Shown here: positions 7,129 through 16,057 of the stretch, in pieces
How positions within the stretch are numbered: position 1 is the stretch's first letter
Layout: every line of letters starts with the position of its first letter
Assembly: GCF_000711295.1 (NCBI RefSeq)
Contig: NZ_JOMJ01000004.1
Coordinates: 248,001 to 312,000 of the forward strand
Direction of reading: 5' to 3'
DNA from: Desulfohalovibrio reitneri
GTDB lineage: Bacteria; Desulfobacterota; Desulfovibrionia; Desulfovibrionales; Desulfovibrionaceae
DNA: 64,000 nt
Translations under genes and position numbers: made by a program
Notes under the pieces: model-generated
What the model saw: only the letters and a program-made list of their open reading frames with translations
Told to the model about the DNA's origin: nothing
Database searches by the model: none

Positions 7129-9645
7129 TCATTCGTTGCGCAGTATTTCCGCCGGTTTCTGCCGCAGCACACGCCGCATGCCGGACAGGCCCAGCAGCAC
7201 GGTAACGGCCGTGGCCGCGCCCACGGTGAGCAGGGCGGTGCCGGGCATGAAGGTCCATTGCAGGTTCATGACCTCTTCCACCAGCAGCCAGGAGAGCAGC
7301 ACGCCGAGCCCCGCTGCAGCGATGCCCGCCACCACCCCCAGCAGGACAAGCTCCAGGGTGAGCACGGCCAGGATGTCGCGGCTGGTGGCCCCCACCACGC
7401 GCATGACCACGGCCTCGAAGACGCGCCGCCGGGTGCCCGCGCGCAGGGCGGAGGCCAGCACCAGCACACCGGTGACGATGGCCGCCAAGGCCACGGCCCG
7501 CACGGCCTGGCCGATGGAGCCCAGCAGGTCGGCCACCCGCTGCAGCACCTCCTTGATGCGGATGCCGGAGACGTTGGGGAAGGCGTCGGAGACCTGTGAC
7601 AGGACCCCGGCCTCGCTGCCGGTGTCGGCATAGACCGTGGCGATGTGCGTCTGGGGGGCGTTTTCCAGAATGCCGGGCGGAAAGACCAGGGTGAAGTTCA
7701 TGGCCAGGGTGGACCACTCCACCTCGCGCAGGTTGGCGATTTCCGCCGTTATCTCCCGGCCCAGGAGGTTCACGGTGAGGGTGTCGCCCACGCCGGCGCC
7801 GTAGCCCTTGGCGATCTCCGCCGGGAAGGAGAGCAGGGGCGGGCCGGAGTAGTCCGCGCCCCACCATTTTCCGGCCACGATCTCGTTGCCGGGCGGAGGA
7901 TCAGCCCGATAGGTCACGCCCCGGTCGGAGCGCACGGTCCAGCGGAACTCCTCGGGAATGTCCACCTCCTCCACCGGGCGACCGCCGATGCGGGTGATGC
8001 GGGCGCGAAGCATGGGCTGGCGGCGCAACTGGTTGACCCCCTTCAGGGAGCGGACCAACTCGTCGAACCGCTCGGCCTGGGCTGGCTGGATGTCGATGAA
8101 GAAGAAGGAGGGGGCGCGCTCCGGCAGGGCCAGGGCGATCTGGTTGCGCAGGTTGCCGCCCGCCAGGTTCACGGCCGTGAGCACGGTCAGCCCCAGGCCC
8201 AGGGCGAAAAGCACGGCCTGGGTGGCGTTGCCCGGACGGTGCAGGGCGGACAGGGCCAGCCGCAGCCTGGGGCGGCCGCGCGGGCGGATGCGGAAGGCGG
8301 TCTTGCGGACCGCCCAGGCCAGCATGCGGAAGACGGCCAGGGCGCCCAGGGCCGCGCCGCAGAAGGAGAGGGCGAGGAGGTGGTCGCTGGTGACGGCCAC
8401 GGTGTATCCGGCCAGGGCCAGGGCGGCCAGGACCACGGCCGCACGGGCGCGGGCGGGAAGCCCTGTCCGGCCCGGATCAGCGTAGCCCCGGAAGAGGGAG
8501 GCACCGCGCACCCGCCCGGCGCGCAGCAGCGGCGGCAGGCTGAAGCTGAGGGCTGTGAGCAAGCCGAATCCCGCGGCCTTGAGCAGGGCCAGGGGGTAGA
8601 TGCCTGCGGCCAGGGGCACAGGCAGCACGCTTTGCAAACTTTCCGCGGCCAGGGCGGGCAGGCCCCCGCCCAGAATCGCCCCGGCGGCGCAGCCGAGAAG
8701 GGTGAGAAAGAGCACTTGGGCCAGATAGACGCGCAGAATGAGGCCGGATTCCGCGCCGAAGGTCTTCATGACCGCGATGGAGCGGTTTTTCATTTCCAGA
8801 AAGGAGGACACCGCGCCGCCCATGCCCAGGCCGCCCACGAGGATGGCCGCCAAGCCGGTGAAGGTCAGGTAGAGATCCAGGTTGTCCATGAAGCGGCGCA
8901 GGCGCGGCCCGGCGGAGGTGAAGTCGCGCACCCGCCAGCCCGCGTCCGGGTAGTCGGCCCGCAGTTGCTCGGCCACGGCCTGGGCGTCCGCGCCGCGCAG
9001 GTCCGCCCGCAGCTTGTGGCGAATCATGGAGCCGGGAAGCAGCAGACCGGTGGCCTCGGCGGCCGGGCGGGAAATGAGCAGCCTGGGGCCGAGGGTGAAC
9101 AGGGAGACGGCCCGGTCCGGCTCGCGCTGGATGGCGGCGCGGATCTCGATGTCCGCCGAGCCCACGCGGAGCACGTCGCCCACGGACGCGCCCATGCGTT
9201 CCAGAAGCTCCGGCTCAACGGCCGCGCCGTAACGGCCGCCGCGTTCGGCCAGGGCCGCGTCCAGGGGCTGCGAAGGGTCCAGCTCCATTTGGCCGAAGAG
9301 GGGGTAGGCGTCGTCCACGGCCTTGAGCTCCACCAGGAGCCGGGCGTTTTCGGCCGGGAGGCGGGCCATGGTGCGCATGGTCAGCACGCGGGAAACGCGG
9401 CCGGACTCTTCGAGCTCGCGCCGCACCGGCTCGGGCGGGGGCTGGAAGGTGGAGGTGATCTCCAGGTCGCCGCCCAGGATGGCCCGGGCGTCGCGGCGGA
9501 TGCCCTCGTCCGCGGCCGAGGACAGGCTGCCCACCAGGCTGATGAGGCCCACGCCCAGCGTCAGGCAGGCCAGGAACACCCCAAAGCGGGAGAACCCCTG
9601 CCGCAGCTCGCGGCGGGCCAGGCGGAGGGAGAGGGGGAGGGTCAC
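7129..9645 (-). CDS. FtsX-like ABC transporter permease (YbbP type)
   Basis: An 838-residue inner-membrane permease with two FtsX/MacB halves. TM1 is at about residues 20-40, followed by a periplasmic domain and three helices near 255-380. A further helix pair precedes a second periplasmic domain, and three C-terminal helices end in RRVLRQKPAEILRNE, the usual C-terminus of this family. The start codon is GTG and overlaps the stop of the ATPase gene in GTGA, so translation is coupled. With the YbbA-like ATPase it forms an ABC complex, and the TesA gene is divergent. The ybbAP-tesA neighbourhood is conserved across proteobacteria; the transported or extracted substrate is not established. Confidence 0.9.
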   Translation of the reverse strand: MTLPLSLRLARRELRQGFSRFGVFLACLTLGVGLISLVGSLSSAADEGIRRDARAILGGDLEITSTFQPPPEPVRRELEESGRVSRVLTMRTMARLPAENARLLVELKAVDDAYPLFGQMELDPSQPLDAALAERGGRYGAAVEPELLERMGASVGDVLRVGSADIEIRAAIQREPDRAVSLFTLGPRLLISRPAAEATGLLLPGSMIRHKLRADLRGADAQAVAEQLRADYPDAGWRVRDFTSAGPRLRRFMDNLDLYLTFTGLAAILVGGLGMGGAVSSFLEMKNRSIAVMKTFGAESGLILRVYLAQVLFLTLLGCAAGAILGGGLPALAAESLQSVLPVPLAAGIYPLALLKAAGFGLLTALSFSLPPLLRAGRVRGASLFRGYADPGRTGLPARARAAVVLAALALAGYTVAVTSDHLLALSFCGAALGALAVFRMLAWAVRKTAFRIRPRGRPRLRLALSALHRPGNATQAVLFALGLGLTVLTAVNLAGGNLRNQIALALPERAPSFFFIDIQPAQAERFDELVRSLKGVNQLRRQPMLRARITRIGGRPVEEVDIPEEFRWTVRSDRGVTYRADPPPGNEIVAGKWWGADYSGPPLLSFPAEIAKGYGAGVGDTLTVNLLGREITAEIANLREVEWSTLAMNFTLVFPPGILENAPQTHIATVYADTGSEAGVLSQVSDAFPNVSGIRIKEVLQRVADLLGSIGQAVRAVALAAIVTGVLVLASALRAGTRRRVFEAVVMRVVGATSRDILAVLTLELVLLGVVAGIAAAGLGVLLSWLLVEEVMNLQWTFMPGTALLTVGAATAVTVLLGLSGMRRVLRQKPAEILRNE

Positions 9646-10322
9646 GCCTCGGCCACCCTGCCGTCGCGCATGGACAGCCGCCTGGAGCAGCGGTCCGCCA
9701 GGGCGCGGTCGTGGGTGACAAGGAGCAGGGTGCAGCCGGTTTCGCCCGCCAGGGTGAACAGCCGCTCGATGACCAGTTCACCCGTTTCGCGGTCCAGGTT
9801 GCCGGTGGGCTCGTCAGCCAGGATGATGTCCGGCCGGGAGGCGAAGGCGCGGGCCAGGCCCACCCGCTGCTGCTCGCCGCCCGAGAGCTGCGAGGGATAG
9901 TGCCCCAGCCGGTGCGACAGGCCCACCGCCTCCAGGGAGGCCTGGGCGCGGTCGAAGGCGTCGGGCACCCGGGCCAGTTCCAGGGGCAGGGCCACGTTCT
10001 CCAGGGCGGTCATGGCCGCCACCAAGTGAAAGGACTGGAAGACGATGCCCACGTGGCCGCCCCGGAAGCGGGCCAGGGCGTTCTCGTCCATGGCGCCCAC
10101 GTCGCGCCCGGCCACCAGCAGGGTGCCGGACGTGGCCCGCTCCAGCCCGGAGACCACCATGAGCAGGGAGGTCTTGCCCGCGCCGGAGGGTCCCATGACC
10201 CCCACGGACTCGCCGGGTTCCACGCGCAGGTCCACATCCCGCAGGATGTTGACCGGGCCGCGCGCCCCCGGTAACGTCAGGGAAACTCCGGAAAGGGCGA
10301 TAGCCGCGTCTCCCGCTCGCAT
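9642..10322 (-). CDS. ABC transporter ATP-binding protein (YbbA/LolD type)
   Basis: A 226-residue nucleotide-binding subunit. Walker A GPSGAGKTS is at 44-52, the Q-loop is in GIVFQSFHL near 96, signature LSGGEQQR is at 146-153, and Walker B IILADEPTGNLD is at 166-177 followed by the switch His in LLVTHD. These features place it in the MacB/LolD/YbbA group that drives FtsX-like permeases. The ATG at 10322 follows GGAG. Its start codon lies only 22 bp from that of divergent tesA, so at least one promoter must lie inside the opposite coding sequence. It is co-translated with the permease gene downstream. Confidence 0.93.
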   Translation of the reverse strand: MRAGDAAIALSGVSLTLPGARGPVNILRDVDLRVEPGESVGVMGPSGAGKTSLLMVVSGLERATSGTLLVAGRDVGAMDENALARFRGGHVGIVFQSFHLVAAMTALENVALPLELARVPDAFDRAQASLEAVGLSHRLGHYPSQLSGGEQQRVGLARAFASRPDIILADEPTGNLDRETGELVIERLFTLAGETGCTLLLVTHDRALADRCSRRLSMRDGRVAEA

Positions 10323-10344
10323 TCGTCACGCTCCATAGGATGAT

Positions 10345-10980
10345 ATGTTCAAGCTTCCCCTTGTAGCACTCCTGCTCCTCATTGCAATGGTACAGCCCGC
10401 GTCCGCCGCCGACACCTGCCGCATCCTGGCCCTGGGCGACTCCCTGACAGCCGGGTACGGCCTGCCGGAGAAGGACGCCTTCCCCACGGTGCTGCAGAAG
10501 CTGCTGCGTGAGGAGGGGGTTCCGGCGGAGATAACCAACGCCGGGGTCTCCGGCGACACCTCGGCCGGGGGGCGCGCCCGCGTGGACTGGCTGCTGCAGG
10601 GCGAGGAGTACGACCTGGCCCTGGTGGCCCTGGGGGCCAACGACGCCCTGCGCGGCCTCTCGCCCGAGCGGCTGCGGGAGAATCTGTCGGCCATCGTGGA
10701 GACGCTGCAGGCCGGGGGCATCCGCGTTGTATTGGCGGGAATGAAGGCACCGCGCAACCTGGGTCCGGAGTATGAGCAACGTTTCAACGCGGTCTATCCG
10801 GATCTGGCCGAAAAGTACGGGCTGGCCCTGCATCCCTTCCTGCTGGAGAAGGTGGCCGCCGATCCCGCCCTGAACCAGGGCGACGGCATCCACCCCAACG
10901 CCGAGGGCGCGCGGGTCATCGCCAACGACCTGCTGCCGCTCATCAAGCGCGAGGCCCGAGTCGCCTGCGGGCTGGACTGA
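10345..10980 (+). CDS. tesA: Periplasmic acyl-CoA thioesterase / lysophospholipase / arylesterase TesA
   Basis: A 211-residue SGNH-family hydrolase. A signal peptide (residues 1-21, ending ASA before ADTC) exports it to the periplasm. The SGNH blocks are complete: Ser33 in GDSLTAGYG (block I), the Gly of block II in AGVSGDT, GAND (block III), and Asp/His in DGIHPNAEG (block V). TesA hydrolyses acyl-thioesters and lysophospholipids and works with the divergent YbbAP transporter by genomic association in many proteobacteria. AGGA precedes the ATG. Length and spacing match the family, and nothing looks broken. Confidence 0.92.
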   Translation: MFKLPLVALLLLIAMVQPASAADTCRILALGDSLTAGYGLPEKDAFPTVLQKLLREEGVPAEITNAGVSGDTSAGGRARVDWLLQGEEYDLALVALGANDALRGLSPERLRENLSAIVETLQAGGIRVVLAGMKAPRNLGPEYEQRFNAVYPDLAEKYGLALHPFLLEKVAADPALNQGDGIHPNAEGARVIANDLLPLIKREARVACGLD

Positions 10981-11005
10981 GCCGCCTTCCCGCATATTCT
11001 CCCTT

Positions 11006-11794
11006 TCAGATGATTCCCGCCGCCAAGGCGGCGGCGATGCACAGAAGCAACGCGCCCATGACCGCCTGAACCGTCCGCATGGGCACGGCGTGCAGATACC
11101 GCTTGCCCAGCATGACTCCGGCGAAGGCGGCGGCCACGGCCGCGCCCACCAGGGGCCACTGTTTAGGCCCCAGCGGGCTGCCCGCTCCGGCCAGCAGGAA
11201 GGTGGCCGTGTAGGTGGCGAGGCGGGCGACGTCCACCAGAAAGCCGATGACCGCGTTGGTGCCCACGAAGGCTTCCGTGGAAACGCCCGCCTGGGCCAGA
11301 AAAGCGGAACGAAGCGCGCCCTGGTGGCCGGAGAAGCCGCCGAAAAAGCCCGAGGCCAGCCCGCCCAGCACCAGCTTTTTGCCGTTGAACCGCAGCCGTT
11401 GCAGTCGAGGGGACAACTCCAGCAGGGCGAAGCCAAGCACGAGCGCGGCCACGGCCAGCTTGACCGGCGTGACCTCCGCCCGGATGGAGCCGATGGAATA
11501 GGTTGCCAGGGGTTGAACGTGGGAGACCAGCCCCAGGGCGGCCGCCCCGGCGAAGGCCGCCAGGATCGCCGGCAGCCCGAAGCCGAGCACCAGCCGGCTG
11601 GAGGCGTGCTTGCCCACCGCGCCCACCTTGAAGGCGTTGTTGGCGAAGTGGACCACGGCGGTGGCGGCCACGGCCACGTCCACGGGAAAGAAGAGCGCGA
11701 AGACGGGCAGCAGCAGGGTGCCCAGGCCGAACCCGGAAAACAGGGTCAGGGCGGAGACCAGCAGGGAGGTCAGGCCGACGGCCAGGAAGTCCAT
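11006..11794 (-). CDS. TSUP (TauE/SafE) family permease
   Basis: A 262-residue integral membrane protein with about eight hydrophobic segments in two pseudo-repeats, each opening with the family signature (FSGFGLGTLLLPVFALFF near residue 20, GGLASGFFGGFSGHQGALRS near residue 145). TSUP proteins (PF01925) move sulfite, sulfate, sulfoacetate or other small organosulfur anions. It stands alone on the minus strand between tesA (convergent) and a DUF1648 gene on the same strand. The specific substrate cannot be read from the sequence. It is not closely similar to the larger TSUP protein at 37.2 kb, which has a long periplasmic N-terminal domain. Confidence 0.88.
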   Translation of the reverse strand: MDFLAVGLTSLLVSALTLFSGFGLGTLLLPVFALFFPVDVAVAATAVVHFANNAFKVGAVGKHASSRLVLGFGLPAILAAFAGAAALGLVSHVQPLATYSIGSIRAEVTPVKLAVAALVLGFALLELSPRLQRLRFNGKKLVLGGLASGFFGGFSGHQGALRSAFLAQAGVSTEAFVGTNAVIGFLVDVARLATYTATFLLAGAGSPLGPKQWPLVGAAVAAAFAGVMLGKRYLHAVPMRTVQAVMGALLLCIAAALAAGII

Positions 11795-11828
11795 GAGCGT
11801 TCTTCCTTCACCGCCGGAGGGCGGTCCG

Positions 11829-12356
11829 CTAGGTGGCTCCCTTGTCCTGTTTTTTCTCCCCGAGGCGGAAGCGGGCCTGCAATTTGATGAGGGCGAAGAA
11901 GACGTAGGTCAGGTAGAGGGCGGTGAACAGGGAGGAGGCGGTGGAGAGGTTGAACTCCGGCCCGCCGGTGTTGCGCACGAAGATGGCCTGGAAGATGGCC
12001 ATGAACATGCCCATGGTGGCGTTGCCCAGCCAGGTGAGATGGGTTTGCAGCGAGCGGATGGTCTCGGCGCGGCGCTGGGGGGCCAGCCAGTAGTCGCGGC
12101 CGGGCAGCACCTTGAAGTAGCGGTCCGGCAGCTTGCCCAGGAAGTGGCCGAGACCGAGGAACCAGGCCGTGCAGAACAGGAGCACGATGACGAAGATGGC
12201 CGCCACGCCGACCTTGATGATGGTGGTGGAGGGTTCCCCGTGGGCGTCGGTCTGGGTGACGACCTGCCTGGGAAGGTCCGGGAAGTAGACGACGAGTTGG
12301 GCCGCCCCCGCCGCCAGAAGCAGCAGGAAGACGGTCACGGCCAGCTTTTTTGCCAT
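11829..12356 (-). CDS. Membrane protein with DUF1648-like N-terminus
   Basis: A 175-residue membrane protein with about four helices (residues 5-22, 47-70, roughly 108-130 and 145-165). The loop PDLPRQVVTQTDAHGEP after helix 1 resembles the DUF1648 pattern (LP..V..H.d..G.p). The Met at 12356 is preferred because MAKKL begins a normal membrane anchor; an upstream start would only add a Pro/Thr-rich stretch. The C-terminus is Lys-rich (GEKKQDKG). Function is unknown. It is 34 bp upstream of the TSUP permease on the same strand, so the two could be cotranscribed. Confidence 0.7.
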   Translation of the reverse strand: MAKKLAVTVFLLLLAAGAAQLVVYFPDLPRQVVTQTDAHGEPSTTIIKVGVAAIFVIVLLFCTAWFLGLGHFLGKLPDRYFKVLPGRDYWLAPQRRAETIRSLQTHLTWLGNATMGMFMAIFQAIFVRNTGGPEFNLSTASSLFTALYLTYVFFALIKLQARFRLGEKKQDKGAT

Positions 12357-12398
12357 GGGTGGGGTTGTAGTCGGGGGCGGCGGGCGCGTCAACGCCCG

Positions 12399-14330
12399 TC
12401 ATTGCAGGGGGGAGCCTTCGTCGATGCGCTCTCTGGTGGCCCGGAGTGTGCTGGACAGGGCTTCGGCCAAGCCGCGCAGTTCGGACCAGGGGCGGTCGGC
12501 CGAGGCCAGTTGCAGTTCCCGGGCCTGGTCGCGCAACAGGGCGGCACCGGCGTTGGCGGCCGCTCCTTTGAGGGCGTGGGCCGTCCGGCCAAGTTCGTCC
12601 CTGTCTCCCGCCTCCAGGGCCGAATGGATGGCCGCCAGCTTGGCTTGGGCGTCCGCTGCCAGGGCGTCCCACACCTCCCGCAGCAACTCCTGGTCCCCGT
12701 CCAGGCGGGCCAGGGCGTCGGCCGCGTCCAGCAGAGGGGCCGAGCCGGAGCCGCCGGAGTCCAGGTGGCGGGCCACGGCCCGCATCAGCCGTCCCGCGTC
12801 CAGGGGCTTGGTCAGGTAGCCGGACAACCCCATGGCCAGATACCGTTCCCGGTCGCCCTTCATGGCGTGGGCGGTCATGGCCACCACGGGCACTGTGGGC
12901 GGCACGCCCTCGGCCTCACCCGCGCGGATGGCCCTGGTGGCGGCCACGCCGTCCATGCGGGGCATCTGGATGTCCATGAGCACCAGGTCCACCGGGTTGG
13001 TGGCCAGGGTGTCCAGGGCCTGCAGCCCGTTTTCCGCCTCCAGGACGTTGAAGCCCTGCTTGCGCAGCAGGCCCGCGGCCAGCTTGCGCGAGGGCATGTT
13101 GTCGTCGGCTACCAGCACTGTGGTGGAGGCCGGGTCGCGCGGGAAGGCATAGCCCTCGGGGCAGGAGCTTTTGGGGAAGGAGGGCACGGGATGCTCCCGG
13201 GCGGGGGCAAGAAGCACGGTGAAGGTGAATACGCTGCCCTTGTCCGGCTCGCTGTTTACCTCGATGTCGCCGCCCATGGCGCGCACCAGCCGCCGGGCGA
13301 TGGCCAGCCCCAGTCCGGCGCCACCGTGGCGGCGGGTGAGGTAGTTTTCCGCCTGGGTGAAGCTGCGGAATATCTCCCGCTGCTTGTCGCGCGGAATGCC
13401 CACGCCGGTGTCGGAGACCTGGAATCGCAGCCCAAGGCGTTCCCGCCCCTCCCGCTCGGCGGGAGGCTCGGCCAGGGAAACGCGCAGAGTGACCGCTCCG
13501 GACTCGGTGAACTTCACCGCGTTGTCCACGATGTTGTAGAGTGCCCTGCGCAGCCGTCCGCAGTCGCCGCGCAGCCTTGCGGGCACCTCCCCGTCCACCT
13601 TGCGGGTCAGGGTTATGCCCTTGGTCTGGGCCTGGAAGGAAAGCACCTGCATGGTCTTCTCCACCAGCGCCCGGAGGTCGAAGTCCTCTTCCTCGGGCTC
13701 GTCCTCGCCGGATTCGATCTTGGAGAGGTCGAGGATGTCGTTGAGCACCTTGAGCAGGGAATGGGCCGAGTCCTTGATGATCAGCATGTATTCCCGCTGC
13801 TCCTGGGTGTGCTCGGTGTCCAGAAGCAGGTTGGCCATGCCGATGATGCCGTTCATGGGCGTGCGGACCTCGTGGCTCATGTTGGCCAGGAAGGCGTTCT
13901 TGGCCCTGGATGCGGACTCGGCCTGCAGTTTGGCCTCCCGCAGCCGCGATTCCATGGCGTGCTTGTAAAGGGCGATCTCTATGGTGGATTGCAGCTCGCG
14001 CTGCTCGAAGGGCTTGATGAGGAAGCCGAAGGGCTGGGACGCCTTGGCCCGGCTGAGGGTGGAGGTGTCGGAGTAGGCGGTCAAAAAGACCACGGGCAGG
14101 TCGAAGAGGGAGGAAATTTGTCCTGCCGCCTCGATGCCGTCCATGCCGCGGCCGAGGTTGATGTCCATGAGGACGAGGTCCGGCCCCCGGTCCCCCGCCA
14201 TGGTGACGGCCTCCTCGCCGGAAGTGGCCGCGCCCGACACCTCGTAGCCCAGCGACTCCAGGGTATGCTGGATGTCCATGGCCACGATGCGCTCGTCGTC
14301 AACGACCAGGATGCGGGGGGGCTGCTGCAT
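12399..14330 (-). CDS. Hybrid sensor histidine kinase/response regulator (REC-HisKA-HATPase-REC-Hpt)
   Basis: A 643-residue soluble phosphorelay protein. It starts with a receiver domain (acceptor Asp56 in LVLMDINLG) and no membrane sensor. Then come HisKA (His153 in [11 protein letters not shown]), HATPase (N box NIVDNAVKF at about 266; G boxes VSDTGVGIP and GAGLGLAI), a second receiver (Asp453 in LVLMDIQMP) and a C-terminal Hpt domain (His585 in [11 protein letters not shown]). All phospho-sites are intact. A receiver at the N-terminus implies that the kinase is itself controlled by phosphorylation from another kinase. No output regulator is adjacent, so it signals in trans. Confidence 0.95.
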   Translation of the reverse strand: MQQPPRILVVDDERIVAMDIQHTLESLGYEVSGAATSGEEAVTMAGDRGPDLVLMDINLGRGMDGIEAAGQISSLFDLPVVFLTAYSDTSTLSRAKASQPFGFLIKPFEQRELQSTIEIALYKHAMESRLREAKLQAESASRAKNAFLANMSHEVRTPMNGIIGMANLLLDTEHTQEQREYMLIIKDSAHSLLKVLNDILDLSKIESGEDEPEEEDFDLRALVEKTMQVLSFQAQTKGITLTRKVDGEVPARLRGDCGRLRRALYNIVDNAVKFTESGAVTLRVSLAEPPAEREGRERLGLRFQVSDTGVGIPRDKQREIFRSFTQAENYLTRRHGGAGLGLAIARRLVRAMGGDIEVNSEPDKGSVFTFTVLLAPAREHPVPSFPKSSCPEGYAFPRDPASTTVLVADDNMPSRKLAAGLLRKQGFNVLEAENGLQALDTLATNPVDLVLMDIQMPRMDGVAATRAIRAGEAEGVPPTVPVVAMTAHAMKGDRERYLAMGLSGYLTKPLDAGRLMRAVARHLDSGGSGSAPLLDAADALARLDGDQELLREVWDALAADAQAKLAAIHSALEAGDRDELGRTAHALKGAAANAGAALLRDQARELQLASADRPWSELRGLAEALSSTLRATRERIDEGSPLQ

Positions 14331-14417
14331 GAATCTCCCTGTAACGCCGGGGGGTTCCCATTCCTGCCCTGCCAGGGAGGATATATAGTCCGGCGGAAGG
14401 GGACCTGTCCAGCCGAG

Positions 14418-15206
14418 CTAGGAACGCCGGTATTGCTGGGCCCAGGCCTGCAAATCGCGCAGGGTCTCTATACGTTCGTTGGTGGGCGGGTGGGTGGAGA
14501 GGAATTCCGGCGGGGCGTCCTTGCCCGCCTCCTCCTTCTTGGCCAGCATGCGCTGCCAAAAGGTCACGGCGGCCGCGGGGTCGTAGTCCGCCTCGGCCAT
14601 GAGGCGCAGGCCGATCTTGTCCGCCTCGCGCTCTTGGTTGCGGGAGAAGGGCAGCAGCACGCCCACGTTGGCCCCGATGCCGAAGGCCACCATGGCCGCC
14701 TGCTGCTCGCGCGAGCCCCCGCCCATGGCCGCCGCGCCGATGGCGCTGCCCAGGTTCAAAGCCATGGCCGTGGACATGCGTTCCGAGCCGTGCCGCAGCA
14801 GGGCGTGGGCGATCTCGTGGCCCATGACCGTGGCCAGCTCGTCGTCGCTTTGGGCCAATTCAAGAATGCCGGTGTGCACGAACACCTTGCCGCCCGGCAG
14901 GGCGAAGGCGTTGGCCGAGTCGTCCTCGATGACGTAGAACTTCCAGTCCCAGTCCGGCCTGATGGAGACCCGGGAGATGTTCTTGCCCACGCGTTCCACC
15001 TGGGAAACGTACTCGGCGTTGTCGGAGAGCTTCTTTTCCTTCAGCACCTGGTTGGCGGCGTCCTCGCCCAGCTTCAGCGCCTGCGACTCGGAAATGAGGG
15101 TGAACTGTGAGTCGCCCGTGTAGGGCTGCGTGGCACAGGCGGCGGGCAGCAGGAAAAGGGCCAGGCAGAGAAGGTGCGGCAGGAACCGCCGGAATCGTCC
15201 CATCAT
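14418..15206 (-). CDS. M48-family metalloprotease, lipoprotein
   Basis: A 262-residue periplasmic zinc protease. The signal peptide ends in a lipobox (LLPAAC, Cys24), so the mature protein is lipid-anchored. The zinc site HEIAH lies at 130-134 in VMGHEIAHALLRHG, and the third ligand is probably the Glu in EREADKIGLRLM. The C-terminal FLSTHPPTNERIETL matches the LoiP/BepA/YggG group, which degrades or repairs misfolded envelope proteins. ATG codons occur at 15206 and 15203 without a strong ribosome site; either fits. It is divergent from the S24 repressor gene. Confidence 0.9.
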   Translation of the reverse strand: MMGRFRRFLPHLLCLALFLLPAACATQPYTGDSQFTLISESQALKLGEDAANQVLKEKKLSDNAEYVSQVERVGKNISRVSIRPDWDWKFYVIEDDSANAFALPGGKVFVHTGILELAQSDDELATVMGHEIAHALLRHGSERMSTAMALNLGSAIGAAAMGGGSREQQAAMVAFGIGANVGVLLPFSRNQEREADKIGLRLMAEADYDPAAAVTFWQRMLAKKEEAGKDAPPEFLSTHPPTNERIETLRDLQAWAQQYRRS

Positions 15207-15343
15207 GCGACATAACTAGCGCACACCGGCGGGCCTGTCCAGATGCGCGAGCGTTTGTCCGCTGCTGCTTGACGGGTGCGCCACCGTCCGTTTACCGTGC
15301 GCCGCATGTCTCCAATTCCCGCGCCAAACGCCGTGGAGGGGCC

Positions 15344-16000
15344 ATGAAGGGCTTGTCCGTGGAAGACGTGCTGCAGCGCATGATGCACGCCACCGGCAGC
15401 CGCAACCAGGCGGATCTGGCCAACCGGCTGGGCGTCCGACGGGCTGCCGTGACCGACGCCAAGCGGCGCGAGACCGTGCCGCCCGACTGGTACATGCGCT
15501 TGGCCCGCATGCACCAAGCCAACCCGGTCTGGCTGGAAACGGGTCTGGGGCCGGAGCACATCGGCGGCGGCGACCCGGAAGACTTCGCCCTGGTGCCCAA
15601 GGTGGGCGCGGTGGCCCGCATGGGGCCGGAAGGGCTGGAGACTTCCGGCGATGTGGAGGGCTTCTACGCCTTCCGGCGCGATTTCCTGACCCGCCTTTCC
15701 ACCGCCGGGCCGGAATCCCTCAAGCTCATGGGCGTGGCCGGGGATTCCATGGAGCCCACCCTGCGCGACGGCGACGTGGTGCTGGTGGACGAGAGCGTCA
15801 CCGAGCCGGTCTACGGCCGCATCCACGTGGTGGGCATCGACGACGGCATCGTGCTCAAACGGCTGGACAAACGCCCGGGCGGACTGGTGCTGCTCTCGGA
15901 CAACCGCGACCTCTATCCGCCCATCGAGATCGACGAGTCCGACGCGGAGCACGTCCGCCTCATCGGCCGGGTGGTCTGGATGGCCAGGGAACTCCACTAG
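15344..16000 (+). CDS. CI/LexA-like repressor with S24 peptidase domain
   Basis: A 218-residue transcription regulator. The N-terminal HTH (residues 6-42, NQADLANRLGVRRAAVTDAKRR) is of the phage CI repressor type. The C-terminal S24 domain contains the autocleavage dyad: Ser135 in VAGDSMEPTLRDGD and Lys172 in GIVLKRL. Such proteins are inactivated by RecA-stimulated self-cleavage or act as stress switches. GGAGGGG precedes the ATG. It is divergent from the M48 protease and followed by an MFS gene in the same direction. No phage genes adjoin it, so it is probably a domesticated regulator. A second relative lies at 49.7 kb, where the Ser is replaced by Thr. Confidence 0.88.
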   Translation: MKGLSVEDVLQRMMHATGSRNQADLANRLGVRRAAVTDAKRRETVPPDWYMRLARMHQANPVWLETGLGPEHIGGGDPEDFALVPKVGAVARMGPEGLETSGDVEGFYAFRRDFLTRLSTAGPESLKLMGVAGDSMEPTLRDGDVVLVDESVTEPVYGRIHVVGIDDGIVLKRLDKRPGGLVLLSDNRDLYPPIEIDESDAEHVRLIGRVVWMARELH

Positions 16001-16057
16001 CGGGTCGCCGCTCCATCTCCGCTTGACCCGAGTCCCCGCCGGGGACACAGTGCCACC

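Noticed and set aside
11610-15110. 1166-codon plus-strand frame opposite the hybrid kinase and M48 genes
   Set aside because: Antisense shadow; the minus-strand proteins have complete domain sets and catalytic residues.
15344-16000. Prophage remnant around the S24 repressor
   Set aside because: Both neighbours are ordinary chromosomal genes and no integrase, excisionase, att repeats or phage structural genes are present.
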